Shown: positions 45,586 through 54,473, numbered from the stretch's first letter. The stretch: 64,000 nucleotides of DNA from Planctomycetota bacterium (GCA_021781415.1 JAJXWW010000034.1:1-64000), one strand, 5' to 3'. The notes: generated by a model not told the origin, from the sequence alone. A program made the numbers and translations.

Positions 45586-46761
45586 ATGATGTCTCCAATC
45601 CGTCCACTGGTTTGTTTCATCCTCATTTTGACCGGACTGGCCTGGTTCGGTTTGTCCGCGTCGGCGGACAGCGCCGCCAAGTCGTCGCGCTTCTGGGTGT
45701 TCGTCGGCACCTACACCGGCGGTAAGAGCAAAGGCATTTATCGCTGCGCCTTCGATGCCAACACCGGCAAGTTGGGCGCGGCGGAACTCGTGGCCGAAAC
45801 GGCCAACCCCTCGTTTGTAGCGCTCGATCCGAAGCAGCGTTTCCTCTATGCTGTCGGCGAATTGGACAAGTTCGAGGGAAAGCGAAGCGGCTGCGTCACG
45901 GCGTTCGCCATCGACCGGGCCAGCGGGGCGTTGAAGCAACTCAATCAGAAGCCGTCGCGCGGCGCGGCGGCCTGTCATCTGGTGGTCGATAAGGCGGGCA
46001 AGCACGTTTTGGTGGCCAACTACAGCGGAGGCAACGCGACGGTGCTGGCCATTGAGGACGACGGACGACTCGGCGAGGAAACCGCGTTCGTGCAACACAT
46101 CGGCAAGGGCGAGGATCCCGCTCGGCAGGAAGCGCCGCACGCCCACTCCATCAATCTCGATGCCAAGAATCGCCACGCTTTCGTCGCCGATCTCGGACTC
46201 GATAAGGTGCTTATCTATCGCTTTGACGCCGCCACGGGGAAACTGGAAAAGAACGACCCGCCCGCCGTCCGAGTCGCGGCTAAGTCTGGCCCGCGCCATT
46301 TCGCCTTTCACCCCAATGGCCGCTATGCGTATGTCATCAACGAGATGGCCAACACCGTCACGGCCATGAAGTACGATGCCGACAAGGGAACCTTGACGCC
46401 GATTCAAACCATGACCACCCTGCCCGAAGGATACGACAAACCGACGTGGACCGCCGAGGTGCAAGTGCATCCGTCCGGCAAATTTCTCTACGGCTCCAAT
46501 CGCGGCCACAATAGCATTGCCGTCTTCACCATCGACGAGAAGACCGGCCAATTGACCGCCTCCGGGCGTCAGGCGGCAGGCATCAAGACCCCGCGAAACT
46601 TCGGCATCGATCCGACCGGCAAGTTTCTGCTCGTCGCCAATCAAGACGGCGACAGCATCCTGGTCTTCCGGATCGATCCCAAAACCGGCGCGCTAAAACC
46701 GACGGGCGAGAAGGCCGAAGTCGGCAAGCCGGTGTGCGTCAAATTCATGTCCCGCGAGTGA
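45586..46761 (+). CDS. Secreted 6-phosphogluconolactonase-like seven-bladed propeller (lactonase family)
   Basis: The 391-residue protein starts at ATGATG behind AGAGG and has a signal peptide ending SASADS. The family landmarks are FVGTYTGGKSKGIYRCAFD, ANPSFVALDPKQRFLYAVGE, ACHLVVDKAGKHVLVANYSGG, APHAHSINLD, FVADLGLDKVLIYRFD, GPRHFAFHPNGRYAYVINE and SNRGHNSIAVF. This is the YbhE/Pgl lactonase family (PF10282). A signal peptide argues against a pentose-phosphate role; it may hydrolyse sugar lactones outside. Confidence 0.87.
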   Translation: MMSPIRPLVCFILILTGLAWFGLSASADSAAKSSRFWVFVGTYTGGKSKGIYRCAFDANTGKLGAAELVAETANPSFVALDPKQRFLYAVGELDKFEGKRSGCVTAFAIDRASGALKQLNQKPSRGAAACHLVVDKAGKHVLVANYSGGNATVLAIEDDGRLGEETAFVQHIGKGEDPARQEAPHAHSINLDAKNRHAFVADLGLDKVLIYRFDAATGKLEKNDPPAVRVAAKSGPRHFAFHPNGRYAYVINEMANTVTAMKYDADKGTLTPIQTMTTLPEGYDKPTWTAEVQVHPSGKFLYGSNRGHNSIAVFTIDEKTGQLTASGRQAAGIKTPRNFGIDPTGKFLLVANQDGDSILVFRIDPKTGALKPTGEKAEVGKPVCVKFMSRE

Positions 46762-46816
46762 TGCTCGTCGTCGTTCCACCGCTCCGGCGTGGTAACGAGG
46801 AGGGAGATTGAGGAAA

Positions 46817-46877
46817 TTGGTTGGCCGCGACGCGCAGCGCGAGACAACTCGCTCCGCTGCGCGTCGCGGCCAACCAA
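46817..46877. terminator. Perfect 23-bp inverted repeat after the lactonase gene
   Basis: Arms 46817-46839 (starting TTGGTTGGCCGCGACGCG) and 46855-46877 are exact reverse complements around a 15-nt loop. It lies 55 bp past the lactonase stop and is a likely terminator for that gene, although no T-run follows. It may belong to a dispersed palindrome family, of which this is the only copy in the window. Confidence 0.7.
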
Positions 46878-47040
46878 GGTGTGCGCGATCCGCTGCCGCT
46901 CGCGATGAAGCGTTTTCATTTTCCAAGTCCGACCGAATCCTAACGCCGCGACTTTGCTCTTTCGCTCTGCATGGTTCATGTGGTTTGATAAGCGACGACT
47001 GCTCGGAGTTTTGTTTCATCGCGGAGTCGGATGAGAGTAC

Positions 47041-48957
47041 ATGCTGCTATTGAGTTGTGCCGGTCTTTCGCGCGGGTTCGACGAGGGGCCGCTGTTTCAG
47101 GACATTGGGTTTGAATTGCAGAGCGGCGAAAGGGTCGGCTTGGTCGGGCCTAACGGGGCCGGCAAGACGACGCTGTTGCGCATCCTGGCGGGGTTGGACC
47201 GACCCGATGAGGGGGCGGTGCGCTTACACGCCGGGGCGCGGGTGAACCTGTTGCGACAGCAACCGGTGTTCGAGCCGGAGCGCACCCTGTTCGTCGAAGC
47301 GCGGTCGGCACTCGATGAACTGCTCGCCGCCCACGACGACATGATCCGCACCGCCGAGGCTTTGGCGACGGCCACCGAGGAGAGCGAACGCAAGACGTTG
47401 GCCGCGCGCTACGACCGGCTCAACGAGTTGCTGCGCCATCACGACGCCTACAATGTCGATCATCACGTCGAACAGGTTCTCGATGGACTTGGCTTTCGCC
47501 GCGACGAGTACGAACGGCCAGTTGAGACGTTTAGCGGCGGGCAGCAGAGCCGAGTCATGCTCGCCAAGCTGCTGCTCGCCTCGCCCGATGTGATGCTTCT
47601 CGATGAACCGAGCAATCATCTCGACATCGATACCACGCGCTGGCTCGAAGACTACCTCATCAAGCAGCCGGAGGCCATGCTGATCGTCAGCCACGATCGC
47701 TATTTTCTCGATCGCGTGGTGAACAAGGTATTCGAGTTGCACGGCAAACGCATCGACTCGTACCCCGGCAATTTCAAGCAGTATTGGCGATTGCGACAAG
47801 AACGCTATGAAATGGAGCTTAAAGCCTGGGAGGCCCAACGCGAGTACATCGGCAAACAAGAGGAGTACATTCGCCGAGTTCATTACGGGCAATTGCACAA
47901 GCAGGCGGCATCGCGGCAGAAGGCAATCGACAAGATCGAACGGCTCGAGCGCCCGACCATGATCGAGACACCGTTCATGCACTTCGGCGGCGTGCGTCGC
48001 AGCGGCGATGTGGTGCTGCACGTCGAAGATTTAGTGAAGTCCTACGACCGCCCCCTGTTCAAGGATCTGAATTTCACGCTGCATCGCGGCAAGCGATTGG
48101 GCATCATGGGCCCGAACGGTAGCGGCAAGACGACGCTGCTGCGGGTGCTGTTGGGCGAAGAAGAAGCGGATGGTGGCAAGGTGCAGCGCGGCCATCTCGT
48201 CGAGTTCGGCTATTACGATCAGCATTTGAATTCGCTGCCACCGGATAAGACCGTCATTCGTGCCGTGTGGCCGGAAGCCGACCCCGATGTCGTGGAGCAG
48301 GGTATGCGCGATCTGCTCGGTCGCTTCGGGCTGACGGGCGATCAGGTGTATCAGCGGGTGGGCAATCTCTCGGGAGGCGAGAAGAGCCGAGCCGCCCTGG
48401 CCAAGCTCGTCGCTCAGGGGGTCAACGTCCTGATTCTGGACGAGCCGACGAATCATCTCGATTTGTGGGCGTGCGACGCGCTCGAGCAAGCGCTCCTGGA
48501 GTTCGAGGGCACGGCCATCGTGGTCAGCCACGACCGCTATTTCCTCAATCGCGTCGTCGATGTGCTGCTGGTTCTCGACGGTTCCGGCAACGTGCAGGTG
48601 ATTCACGGCAACTACGATACCTACGAGCTGATGCGCGCACAATCGGCGCGAGCGGAAAGCGTCAGCTCCGCGACGAAAGAGACCCAGAGGCCGACGATCC
48701 CCACGCGCCAGCCGAGCGCGACGCCATCGGCGAAAGTGAAGCGTAAGCGACAATTTCCCTATCGCAAGGTCGAAGAATTAGAAACGGATATTGCGGCTCT
48801 GGAAACGGAGATTCAAGAGTTGGAACAAACGCTCGCCTCGCCGGATCTGTATCGCGACGGCGAGCGCGTCAAGCAAACGACCAAGGCGTTCGAGGAAGCC
48901 AAGGCGCGGTTGCAATATCTGTACGAACACTGGGAAGAGGCAGTCGAGTTGAATTAG
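47041..48957 (+). CDS. uup: ABC-F family ATPase (Uup type)
   Basis: The 638-residue protein has two ABC ATPase domains and no membrane part. First domain: GPNGAGKTT (36-44), FSGGQQSR, MLLDEPSNHLD. Second domain: GPNGSGKTT (about 356), LSGGEKSR, LILDEPTNHLD. Between them is the arm/linker (about 240-325) rich in basic helices. A C-terminal coiled coil (KVEELETDIAALETEIQELE) with a preceding basic segment is the Uup-type DNA/ribosome-binding tail. ABC-F proteins act on ribosomes or translation; the Uup branch also affects transposon excision. It starts GAGAGTACATG. Confidence 0.9.
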   Translation: MLLLSCAGLSRGFDEGPLFQDIGFELQSGERVGLVGPNGAGKTTLLRILAGLDRPDEGAVRLHAGARVNLLRQQPVFEPERTLFVEARSALDELLAAHDDMIRTAEALATATEESERKTLAARYDRLNELLRHHDAYNVDHHVEQVLDGLGFRRDEYERPVETFSGGQQSRVMLAKLLLASPDVMLLDEPSNHLDIDTTRWLEDYLIKQPEAMLIVSHDRYFLDRVVNKVFELHGKRIDSYPGNFKQYWRLRQERYEMELKAWEAQREYIGKQEEYIRRVHYGQLHKQAASRQKAIDKIERLERPTMIETPFMHFGGVRRSGDVVLHVEDLVKSYDRPLFKDLNFTLHRGKRLGIMGPNGSGKTTLLRVLLGEEEADGGKVQRGHLVEFGYYDQHLNSLPPDKTVIRAVWPEADPDVVEQGMRDLLGRFGLTGDQVYQRVGNLSGGEKSRAALAKLVAQGVNVLILDEPTNHLDLWACDALEQALLEFEGTAIVVSHDRYFLNRVVDVLLVLDGSGNVQVIHGNYDTYELMRAQSARAESVSSATKETQRPTIPTRQPSATPSAKVKRKRQFPYRKVEELETDIAALETEIQELEQTLASPDLYRDGERVKQTTKAFEEAKARLQYLYEHWEEAVELN

Positions 48958-49076
48958 CCTTATCTCGGCTTGTGATGGGAGCGGTGCTAAAGTAAGGTAC
49001 TTATAAGTCGAACGATCGATAACCGGCGCATTTTGAAGCTCCCTTCGTTGCCGGACGACTTATCGAAGAGAACTAT

Positions 49077-49808
49077 ATGCCATTGCTGGACCACTTTAAT
49101 CCGCCACTGAGCCGAACGCACCCTTGGCGCGGTTTTCACGGTGCTTGGGCGACGGGAATCGCTCGTTTGCTCAACCTGGGCGTGTTGCCCCAAGGTTATT
49201 ATGCCGTGCCTCTCGTCGATCGCGACGGGCCAATTGAAATCGATGTCGCCGCTTTGCGCGACCCGGATACAACTCCGTACTCAGAAGGCGCGCCTGCGCC
49301 CCAGACGTGGACGCCTCCCGCGCCAGGGCTTGCTGTCGCTGTCGAGTTGCCCGCGGCCGAGTGTGTCGAGGTTCAGGTATTCGCCGACGATGGCGACCCA
49401 CGTTTAGCCGCCGCAATTGAGCTAATAAGCCCGCGCAATAAGGATCGTCCGACGGCGCGTCAGGCATTCGCGGTCAAATGCGTACACTATCTCCATCAGG
49501 GTAGCAGCGTCGTGGTCGTCGATACCGTGACGACGAGACGGGCCGACTTGAATGCCGCGATATTGGCTCTCCTCGGAGTCGATTCGAGCGCAGCCATGCC
49601 GTCGCCCGGCTTATCCGCAGTGGCCTACCGAGCCATCGACCGCGAATCGGAAACGCAACAACTTCAAGTCTGGCCGGCACCCCTCTTTTTGGGACAGTCT
49701 CTACCGACCCTCCCCCTCTGGATCGCATCGGAGTTCTCGATACCCCTCGACTTGGAAGCCAGCTACCAAGCAACCTGTCGAGATCTTCGCATTCGGCAAG
49801 CGGGATAA
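49077..49808 (+). CDS. DUF4058 family protein
   Basis: The 243-residue protein matches the DUF4058 layout: a histidine- and tryptophan-containing N-terminus (HPWRGFHGAWATGIARLLN), a strand with VEVQVFADDGDPRLAAAIELISPRNKDRP, where the 'ELISP.NK' run is the family signature, and a C-terminal segment with PLWIASEFSIPLDLEASYQ. The family belongs to a nuclease-like fold by repute, but the activity is unknown to me. A second DUF4058 gene is at 52586-53401. Confidence 0.75.
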   Translation: MPLLDHFNPPLSRTHPWRGFHGAWATGIARLLNLGVLPQGYYAVPLVDRDGPIEIDVAALRDPDTTPYSEGAPAPQTWTPPAPGLAVAVELPAAECVEVQVFADDGDPRLAAAIELISPRNKDRPTARQAFAVKCVHYLHQGSSVVVVDTVTTRRADLNAAILALLGVDSSAAMPSPGLSAVAYRAIDRESETQQLQVWPAPLFLGQSLPTLPLWIASEFSIPLDLEASYQATCRDLRIRQAG

Positions 49809-49901
49809 AGTAGATTGTAGGGCATTTGACGATTGTGACGGATCGGCATATTTTAACCGAGTCGTCAACGTGCCAATTCACCTTCGTCGAGAGGAACTCC
49901 C

Positions 49902-50423
49902 ATGCAGAAACGTCCCAATGCTGTCACCTTCAAAGGCAACCCGCTCACCCTCGTGGGGCCACAACTGAAGGCCGGCGATAAAGCGCCAGGCTTCGCCTGC
50001 CTGAGCGGACTCGATGTCGTCGGACTCGACAAAACGCCCGCTAAAGCCCGGCTGTTCAGCGTCGTCCCGTCGTTGGACACGCCCGTGTGCAACCAACAAA
50101 CGCACAAATTCGACGAGGCTCTCGGCGCTTACAAGGACAAACTCGCCTGCTACACCATCAGCCTCGATCTCCCGTTCGCGCAGAAGCGATTCTGCACGGC
50201 GGAGAACATCACCAACATGCAGACGCTGTCGGACGTTCACAATCACTCGTTCGGGCAAAATTACGGTGTTCTCATCGAAGGACTACCGTTGGCCCTGCTG
50301 AGCCGAGCCGTGTTCGTGGTCGATAGAGACGGCGTAATCACCCATGCCGAGTATGTGCCGGAGGTCGGTTCTCATCCCAACTACGAATCCGCCTTGGCAG
50401 CCATCCAAGCCATCGCGGGCTAA
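49902..50423 (+). CDS. tpx: Thiol peroxidase (atypical 2-Cys peroxiredoxin)
   Basis: The 173-residue protein follows GAGAGGAACTCCC and matches Tpx: VTFKGNPLTLVG, KAPGFAC, PSLDTPVCNQQT with the peroxidatic Cys63, and QKRFCTAENI with the resolving Cys98, 35 residues later as usual. It reduces hydroperoxides using thioredoxin. Its stop is followed by a clear intrinsic hairpin at 50487-50515. It ordinarily uses Cys, in contrast to the TGA-containing peroxiredoxin 1.5 kb away. Confidence 0.94.
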   Translation: MQKRPNAVTFKGNPLTLVGPQLKAGDKAPGFACLSGLDVVGLDKTPAKARLFSVVPSLDTPVCNQQTHKFDEALGAYKDKLACYTISLDLPFAQKRFCTAENITNMQTLSDVHNHSFGQNYGVLIEGLPLALLSRAVFVVDRDGVITHAEYVPEVGSHPNYESALAAIQAIAG

Positions 50424-50486
50424 GTGCAGCTGCAAGTCAAGGAACGGGGGAGTTTCCTATACTTCCCATCTCTCCAAGACGCACCT

Positions 50487-50515
50487 CAACCCTCACGGTG
50501 AAACCGTGAGGGTTG
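50487..50515 (+). terminator. Intrinsic terminator after tpx
   Basis: A 13-bp perfect stem (CAACCCTCACGGT / ACCGTGAGGGTTG) with a 3-nt loop GAA is followed by TTAACTTT. It lies about 64 bp past the tpx stop in a 318-bp gap that otherwise shows nothing clear. Confidence 0.75.
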
Positions 50516-50741
50516 TTAACTTTAGCGAATCCGACAGTTGTATCAGCCGCGTTAGGATTTTCCCATTGGGAATGCGCTCTCCTCTCTTGATCGACGATTT
50601 CAGGTAATTAAGGATAAAGAAGGGTCGGCGTGAGCCACGGGTGCGCCGATTCGTTCGAGAGGTTTCGTGGTGCGACTCCAGTGTGTGCTGGAGCAGTCGA
50701 GAGGCACCGAGAAGCAAACCCGCTGGGAAGGAGAATGTGCC

Positions 50742-51815
50742 ATGAGACCCTTCCGGGTTTCGTTGTGGTGCGGCGCGCTGGCGGTCTTGGCCGTGGGGAA
50801 CGGCTCCGCCGAAGCCGCCTGGAATAACGTCTTCCAGGTCTGTTGCCATAGTTGCCGGAGCAGTTCGAGCTACGCGGCTCCGGTCGCCCCTGTCGCCGTG
50901 GCCGCCCCGAGTGGCGGATGCCAGCAATGCACGACGAATTATGTGCAGCGCAGCTACTATCAGCCGGTTGTCACCTATCGGCAGAGCTGCTATGCGGAGC
51001 CGGTGACCACCTATCGCACCAGTTATTACTACGAACCTTGCACGAGCTATCGCTATAGCTGCTACTACGATCCGTGTTCGTGCAGTTACCAGCAAGTCGC
51101 TCAGCCGGTGACGACCTATCGGTTGCGCTCGCAATCTTGCCCGGTAACGAGCTATCTCCAGCGCTGCTGCTTGCAGCCGGTAACGACCTATCAACAGGTG
51201 AATTATTACGAACCGCAAACAACGTGCTGTACGACCACCGTCGGCGCTCCCGTGGCCGCGCCGCCACCCGGATCGACGGGGGTAGCCGTGCCGCAACAGC
51301 AACCGGCTGTCTCCGGCGGCCCGATCGGCGCGCCTCCCGCCGTCGGCGGTCAGCCGATCGGCCCGTCTTCCGGTGGCAACGGGACAATCGAGCCGCCGGG
51401 CCAGGGCAATCAAACCTCGAACCGCATTCCATTCATGCCACCGGCGAAGAACGGCACCTCGTACCGTCCACCGCAACTTCAATCGCCGTTGCCGGTACAA
51501 CCTGCCGCTCCCGCGACTACGCCGCGCGTGCGCTACGACCGCATCACCTCGACGCCCAGCTACAACGCCGAGGGACGCTTGCTGCGAGCCGACCGCACTC
51601 CGTTGGCCCGTGCCAAGATCGTCTTCGTTTGTGCCGACGATAAGGGCGGACGGCAGACGACGATTGCGGATGAATCGGGCAGGTTTCGCGCGAAGTTGCC
51701 GACGGGAAGTTGGTTGATGTACACGCAAGACGTGGAGGGACGTTGGACGTTTCAACAGAAAATGCAGATTGAAAAGGACAAGCCGACGGCTCCCCTCACG
51801 CTCGTCAGCAGGTAA
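50742..51815 (+). CDS. Secreted Cys- and Tyr-rich YTV-type protein
   Basis: The 357-residue protein starts at MRPFRVSLWCGALAVL behind AAGGAG and has a signal peptide ending AEAA. Residues about 30-170 are full of Cys and Tyr with repeats of P-V-(V/T)-T-Y-(R/Q) (QPVVTYR, EPVTTYR, QPVTTYR, QPVTTYQ), the pattern of the planctomycete YTV domain (PF07639 as I recall). A Pro/Gly-rich linker and a small C-terminal beta domain (LLRADRTPLARAKIVFVC) follow, the latter like a carboxypeptidase-regulatory fold. It may be part of the disulfide-linked proteinaceous cell envelope known in planctomycetes. Confidence 0.83.
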   Translation: MRPFRVSLWCGALAVLAVGNGSAEAAWNNVFQVCCHSCRSSSSYAAPVAPVAVAAPSGGCQQCTTNYVQRSYYQPVVTYRQSCYAEPVTTYRTSYYYEPCTSYRYSCYYDPCSCSYQQVAQPVTTYRLRSQSCPVTSYLQRCCLQPVTTYQQVNYYEPQTTCCTTTVGAPVAAPPPGSTGVAVPQQQPAVSGGPIGAPPAVGGQPIGPSSGGNGTIEPPGQGNQTSNRIPFMPPAKNGTSYRPPQLQSPLPVQPAAPATTPRVRYDRITSTPSYNAEGRLLRADRTPLARAKIVFVCADDKGGRQTTIADESGRFRAKLPTGSWLMYTQDVEGRWTFQQKMQIEKDKPTAPLTLVSR

Positions 51816-51824
51816 CTGCTTCAG

Positions 51825-51858
51825 TCCGCTTGCGGTTTCGATGGGAACCGCAAGCGGA
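51825..51858. terminator. Inverted repeat between convergent genes
   Basis: Arms TCCGCTTGCGGTT (51825-51837) and AACCGCAAGCGGA (51846-51858) are perfect, with an 8-nt loop. It lies 10 bp past the YTV gene stop and 22 bp before the stop of the convergent peroxiredoxin gene, so it can serve both. Confidence 0.75.
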
Positions 51859-51879
51859 TTGCATTTCGACCTTCCCTCT

Positions 51880-52449
51880 CTACTTATCCTTAAGGTTGGT
51901 CTTGATCCAGTCGAGGACTTCGCCGGCATTCTCGGGGGGGTTGACTTTGCGATAGATCTTGCGGACGACGCCGTCCTTGTCGATGATAAACGTCACGCGA
52001 TTGGAGAGGCCGCGTTCGGAGAGGACGCCGTAAGCCTTGGCCGTCTTTTTCTCGGCATCGGCTAATAAAGGATATGTCAGCCTTTCTTTGTCCGAAAATC
52101 GCTTTTGTGCTTCCAGTTTATCGACGCTGATGCCCAAGAGGACTGTGTTGGTTCGAGCAAACTGCTCGGCGTGGTCGCGATAGCCGCAGACCTCGATGGT
52201 TCAGCCCCCGGTCAATGCTTTGGGATAGAAGAACAAGACGACATTCTTTCCCTTGAGATCCTTTAGACTCAGTGTTTTGGCATCTTTCTTGTCCGGAAAA
52301 ACTCTGTCGATGTTGACGGCCGGTAGATTGAAGGACGGCGCGGGTTTCCCCTCTTCCACCTTTGCCGACTTCTCTTCGGCGAAACCGGGGACGGCCAAGC
52401 CGACTAGGCCGGCCAATCCGAGAATGCGGAGCAATCGCATGGCAAGCAT
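51880..52449 (-). CDS. Candidate selenocysteine peroxiredoxin (PrxQ/BCP-like) with in-frame TGA, exported
   Basis: The frame is continuous from ATG at 52449 to the stop at 51880 except for one TGA at 52201-52203. Read through, it is a 189-residue AhpC/TSA protein. A signal peptide (MLAMRLLRILGLAGL to GFAEE) leads, then GKPAPSFNLPAV, NVVLFFYPKALTGG, position 83 = TGA, TIEVCGYRDHAEQF, GISVDKLEAQKRFSD, YPLLADAEKKTAKAYGVL and RVTFIIDKDGVVRKIY. PrxQ/BCP enzymes have YPK...TPGC with the peroxidatic Cys at exactly this place and a resolving Cys five residues later, here Cys88. A SECIS-like hairpin follows the TGA. Insertion of Sec is inferred; a pseudogene is the alternative. Confidence 0.75.
52173..52192 (-). 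promoter_or_regulatory. SECIS-like hairpin just after the in-frame TGA
   Basis: On the transcript, GGUC, a bulged U, GCG, loop GCUAU, CGC and GACC form a 7-bp stem. The loop begins with G and lies 16 nt after the UGA. Bacterial SECIS elements, as described for E. coli fdhF and later surveys, have a stem with a bulged U on the 5' side, a G in the first positions of the apical loop, and a loop roughly 16-37 nt from the UGA. All three hold here. Confidence 0.6.
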
Positions 52450-52585
52450 CTCCTCGTGCGAAGGAATGGGGCGAGACTGTCGCTATTGTCAGCGCGGCGA
52501 GGGTAGAGGGCAAGAGGGACCTGCCCATCTCGTTCCCATCGACCCATTGAAGTTCGACGAAACAAGGACATCGAGTGGACGAGCT

Positions 52586-53401
52586 TTATCGACTTGTTTG
52601 CACTTCACGAAGTCGTTTTTCGAACCACTTCTGTTCCTCGGCGTTGAGCGGCGGTTTCAACGGTTTGCGGTAGTCGATGCTCCTTCCGTAGCGCGACAAT
52701 TCGTATACCGTGTCGATCAACGGTTGCAGATCGAGCGTGAGATCCGCATCCGGCGCTGCCAACGGAACGGGAACGCTCGGCAAGGGACGGTCGAAATAGG
52801 CGCGCCAAACCTGACAGCGAAGTCGTTGATCGGCCCGACCGACCAGAAGGGTGTACGGACTATTCGGCCACGGATCGCGCATCAACGGACGACGACCGCC
52901 GCGTAACAAATCGATCTCCACGAGATGCACGCCGCCCAACAGGGCGCTGTAACGTTTACTGTGATAGAGGTGCCAGCCCTCCGAGTTAAACGTCTTGTTC
53001 GACGGCGACAACACTTCGATGGTCGTCACCAATCGTTGCTCCGGACTGTCCTCGTAGATCTCAACGAAGCCTTCGCGGTGTTCCTCGGAGACGACGGCGT
53101 GAAGCGTCAGCGGTTCGCTTTCGGTCGGAGCCTCGATGACGGCCACGCCACCGGGCTTCTTCCTCGGTTTCTTGCCGCGATCCGAAGTCGTGATCTTCAC
53201 GTCCGGAACGAAGGGACGGTCGGACTTCTCGTTCGCTTCGACGAGGACGTGATAGGATCGCTCTCCGGCCCGAACGAAATAACGCTCTGGAGCCAACCGC
53301 GCCAGAGCGTGTTTGATCTCGATGATCAGATCGTTGTGGAAATCTTCCCACAGTCCGCAGGCTTCGATGTACGGGTCCATGCCGGGAAACGGTGATTTCA
53401 C
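52586..53401 (-). CDS. DUF4058 family protein
   Basis: The 271-residue protein starts at a GTG (KSPFPGMDPYIEACGLWEDF follows), because GGAGG lies 8 bp before it and SPFPGMDPY is the normal family beginning. The core has FHNDLIIEIKHALARLAPERYFVRAGER, the acidic strand VEIYEDSPEQRLVTTIEVLSPSNK, YHSKRYSALLGGVHLVEIDLLRGG, and a C-terminal LIDTVYELSRYGRSIDYRKPLKPPL. This is a fuller DUF4058 than the copy at 49077-49808. It is divergent from the DNA methyltransferase with 181 bp between them. Confidence 0.88.
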   Translation of the reverse strand: MKSPFPGMDPYIEACGLWEDFHNDLIIEIKHALARLAPERYFVRAGERSYHVLVEANEKSDRPFVPDVKITTSDRGKKPRKKPGGVAVIEAPTESEPLTLHAVVSEEHREGFVEIYEDSPEQRLVTTIEVLSPSNKTFNSEGWHLYHSKRYSALLGGVHLVEIDLLRGGRRPLMRDPWPNSPYTLLVGRADQRLRCQVWRAYFDRPLPSVPVPLAAPDADLTLDLQPLIDTVYELSRYGRSIDYRKPLKPPLNAEEQKWFEKRLREVQTSR

Positions 53402-53582
53402 GATGCGATCCTCCGAGCGGCGTAACTCTCGATGAGACGAAAACCCATTGTACCCTGCGCATTCAGTCCAGTCATGGCAACTTCGTCTTCGCGCCGGCGC
53501 AATCTCCGGTAACAATGTCTGTGCCGGTTTGGGATACGCGCGGAGAGCGTCCGTCGTTGAGACGAGATCAAGGAGGATCGAC

Positions 53583-54473
53583 GTGATCGATACGGGTATT
53601 GAGCCGAGTTATCGCACCACCTGGGGACAATGTTACGAGGGCGACTCCCTCGAACTGCTTCGCCAGATACCGAGCAATTCGGTGTCGCTGGTTCTGACAT
53701 CGCCGCCGTTCGCCCTGCGGAGGCGCAAGGCCTACGGCAATGTCGAGGCCTCGGAATACGTCGAATGGTTTTGGCCTTTCGCCGTCGAAATCCATCGCGT
53801 ACTGACCGACGAAGGGAGTTTCGTCTTTGAATTGGGCGGAGCCTGGAATCGCGGAAGCGGCACGCGCTCGCTGTATCAGTACGAGCTGATATTACGGCTC
53901 TGCAAAATGTTTCATCTGGCGCAAGAGTTTTACTGGTACAATCCCAGCAAGATGCCGACGCCAGCGGAGTGGGTGACGATCCGCCGCACGCGGGTCAAGG
54001 ACGCCGTGACTCCGCTCTGGTGGCTCTCGAAGTCGGATACGCCCAACGCCGACAATCGCCGCGTTTTGCGCCCCTACAGCCGTTCGATGCGCCGCCTGTT
54101 GCGCGACGGCTATCAGACGGCGAAGCGACCCTCTCAGCACGACATCGGACCTCATTTCCGCAGAGATAACGGCGGCGCGATTCCTCCCAACATCTTGCAA
54201 GTTCCGAACACGCGCTCCAGCGACGAATACTTTCGTCGCTGTCGCGCCGCCGGACTGCCGATCCATCCGGCTCGCTTTCCCGCTCCGGTTCCAGAGTTTT
54301 TCGTGCGATTTCTCACCGAGCCGGGCGATCTGGTGGTCGATCCGTTCGCCGGCAGCAACACGACGGGCCAGGTCGCCGAGCAGCTGGAGCGGCACTGGTT
54401 GAGCATCGAGATCAATGCCGAGTATGTGGCCGGCTCGCAGCTGCGTTTTGGCGATTCGCTCATGGCCGCATGA
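53583..54473 (+). CDS. PvuII-like N4-cytosine DNA methyltransferase (beta class)
   Basis: The 296-residue protein starts at GTG (IDTGIEPSYRTTWGQ follows), 5 bp after a strong AAGGAGG. Motif IV is LTSPPFALRRRKAYGN, typical of N4-cytosine enzymes, and motif I, VVDPFAGSNTTGQVAEQL, comes last, so the order is that of the beta class. Between them, FYWYNPSKMPTPAEWV, VKDAVTPLWWLSKSD, RPSQHDIGPHFRRDNGG and IHPARFPAPVPEFFVRFLT closely follow my memory of M.PvuII, whose target is CAGCTG. Specificity is therefore a testable guess. No PvuII-like endonuclease is adjacent, so it may be an orphan enzyme with an epigenetic role. Confidence 0.87.
   Translation: MIDTGIEPSYRTTWGQCYEGDSLELLRQIPSNSVSLVLTSPPFALRRRKAYGNVEASEYVEWFWPFAVEIHRVLTDEGSFVFELGGAWNRGSGTRSLYQYELILRLCKMFHLAQEFYWYNPSKMPTPAEWVTIRRTRVKDAVTPLWWLSKSDTPNADNRRVLRPYSRSMRRLLRDGYQTAKRPSQHDIGPHFRRDNGGAIPPNILQVPNTRSSDEYFRRCRAAGLPIHPARFPAPVPEFFVRFLTEPGDLVVDPFAGSNTTGQVAEQLERHWLSIEINAEYVAGSQLRFGDSLMAA

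Noticed and set aside
51880-52200. Independent short peroxiredoxin fragment starting at TTG 52137
   Set aside because: It lacks the N-terminal half of the fold; the upstream part is in the same frame, so a single read-through gene explains both pieces better.
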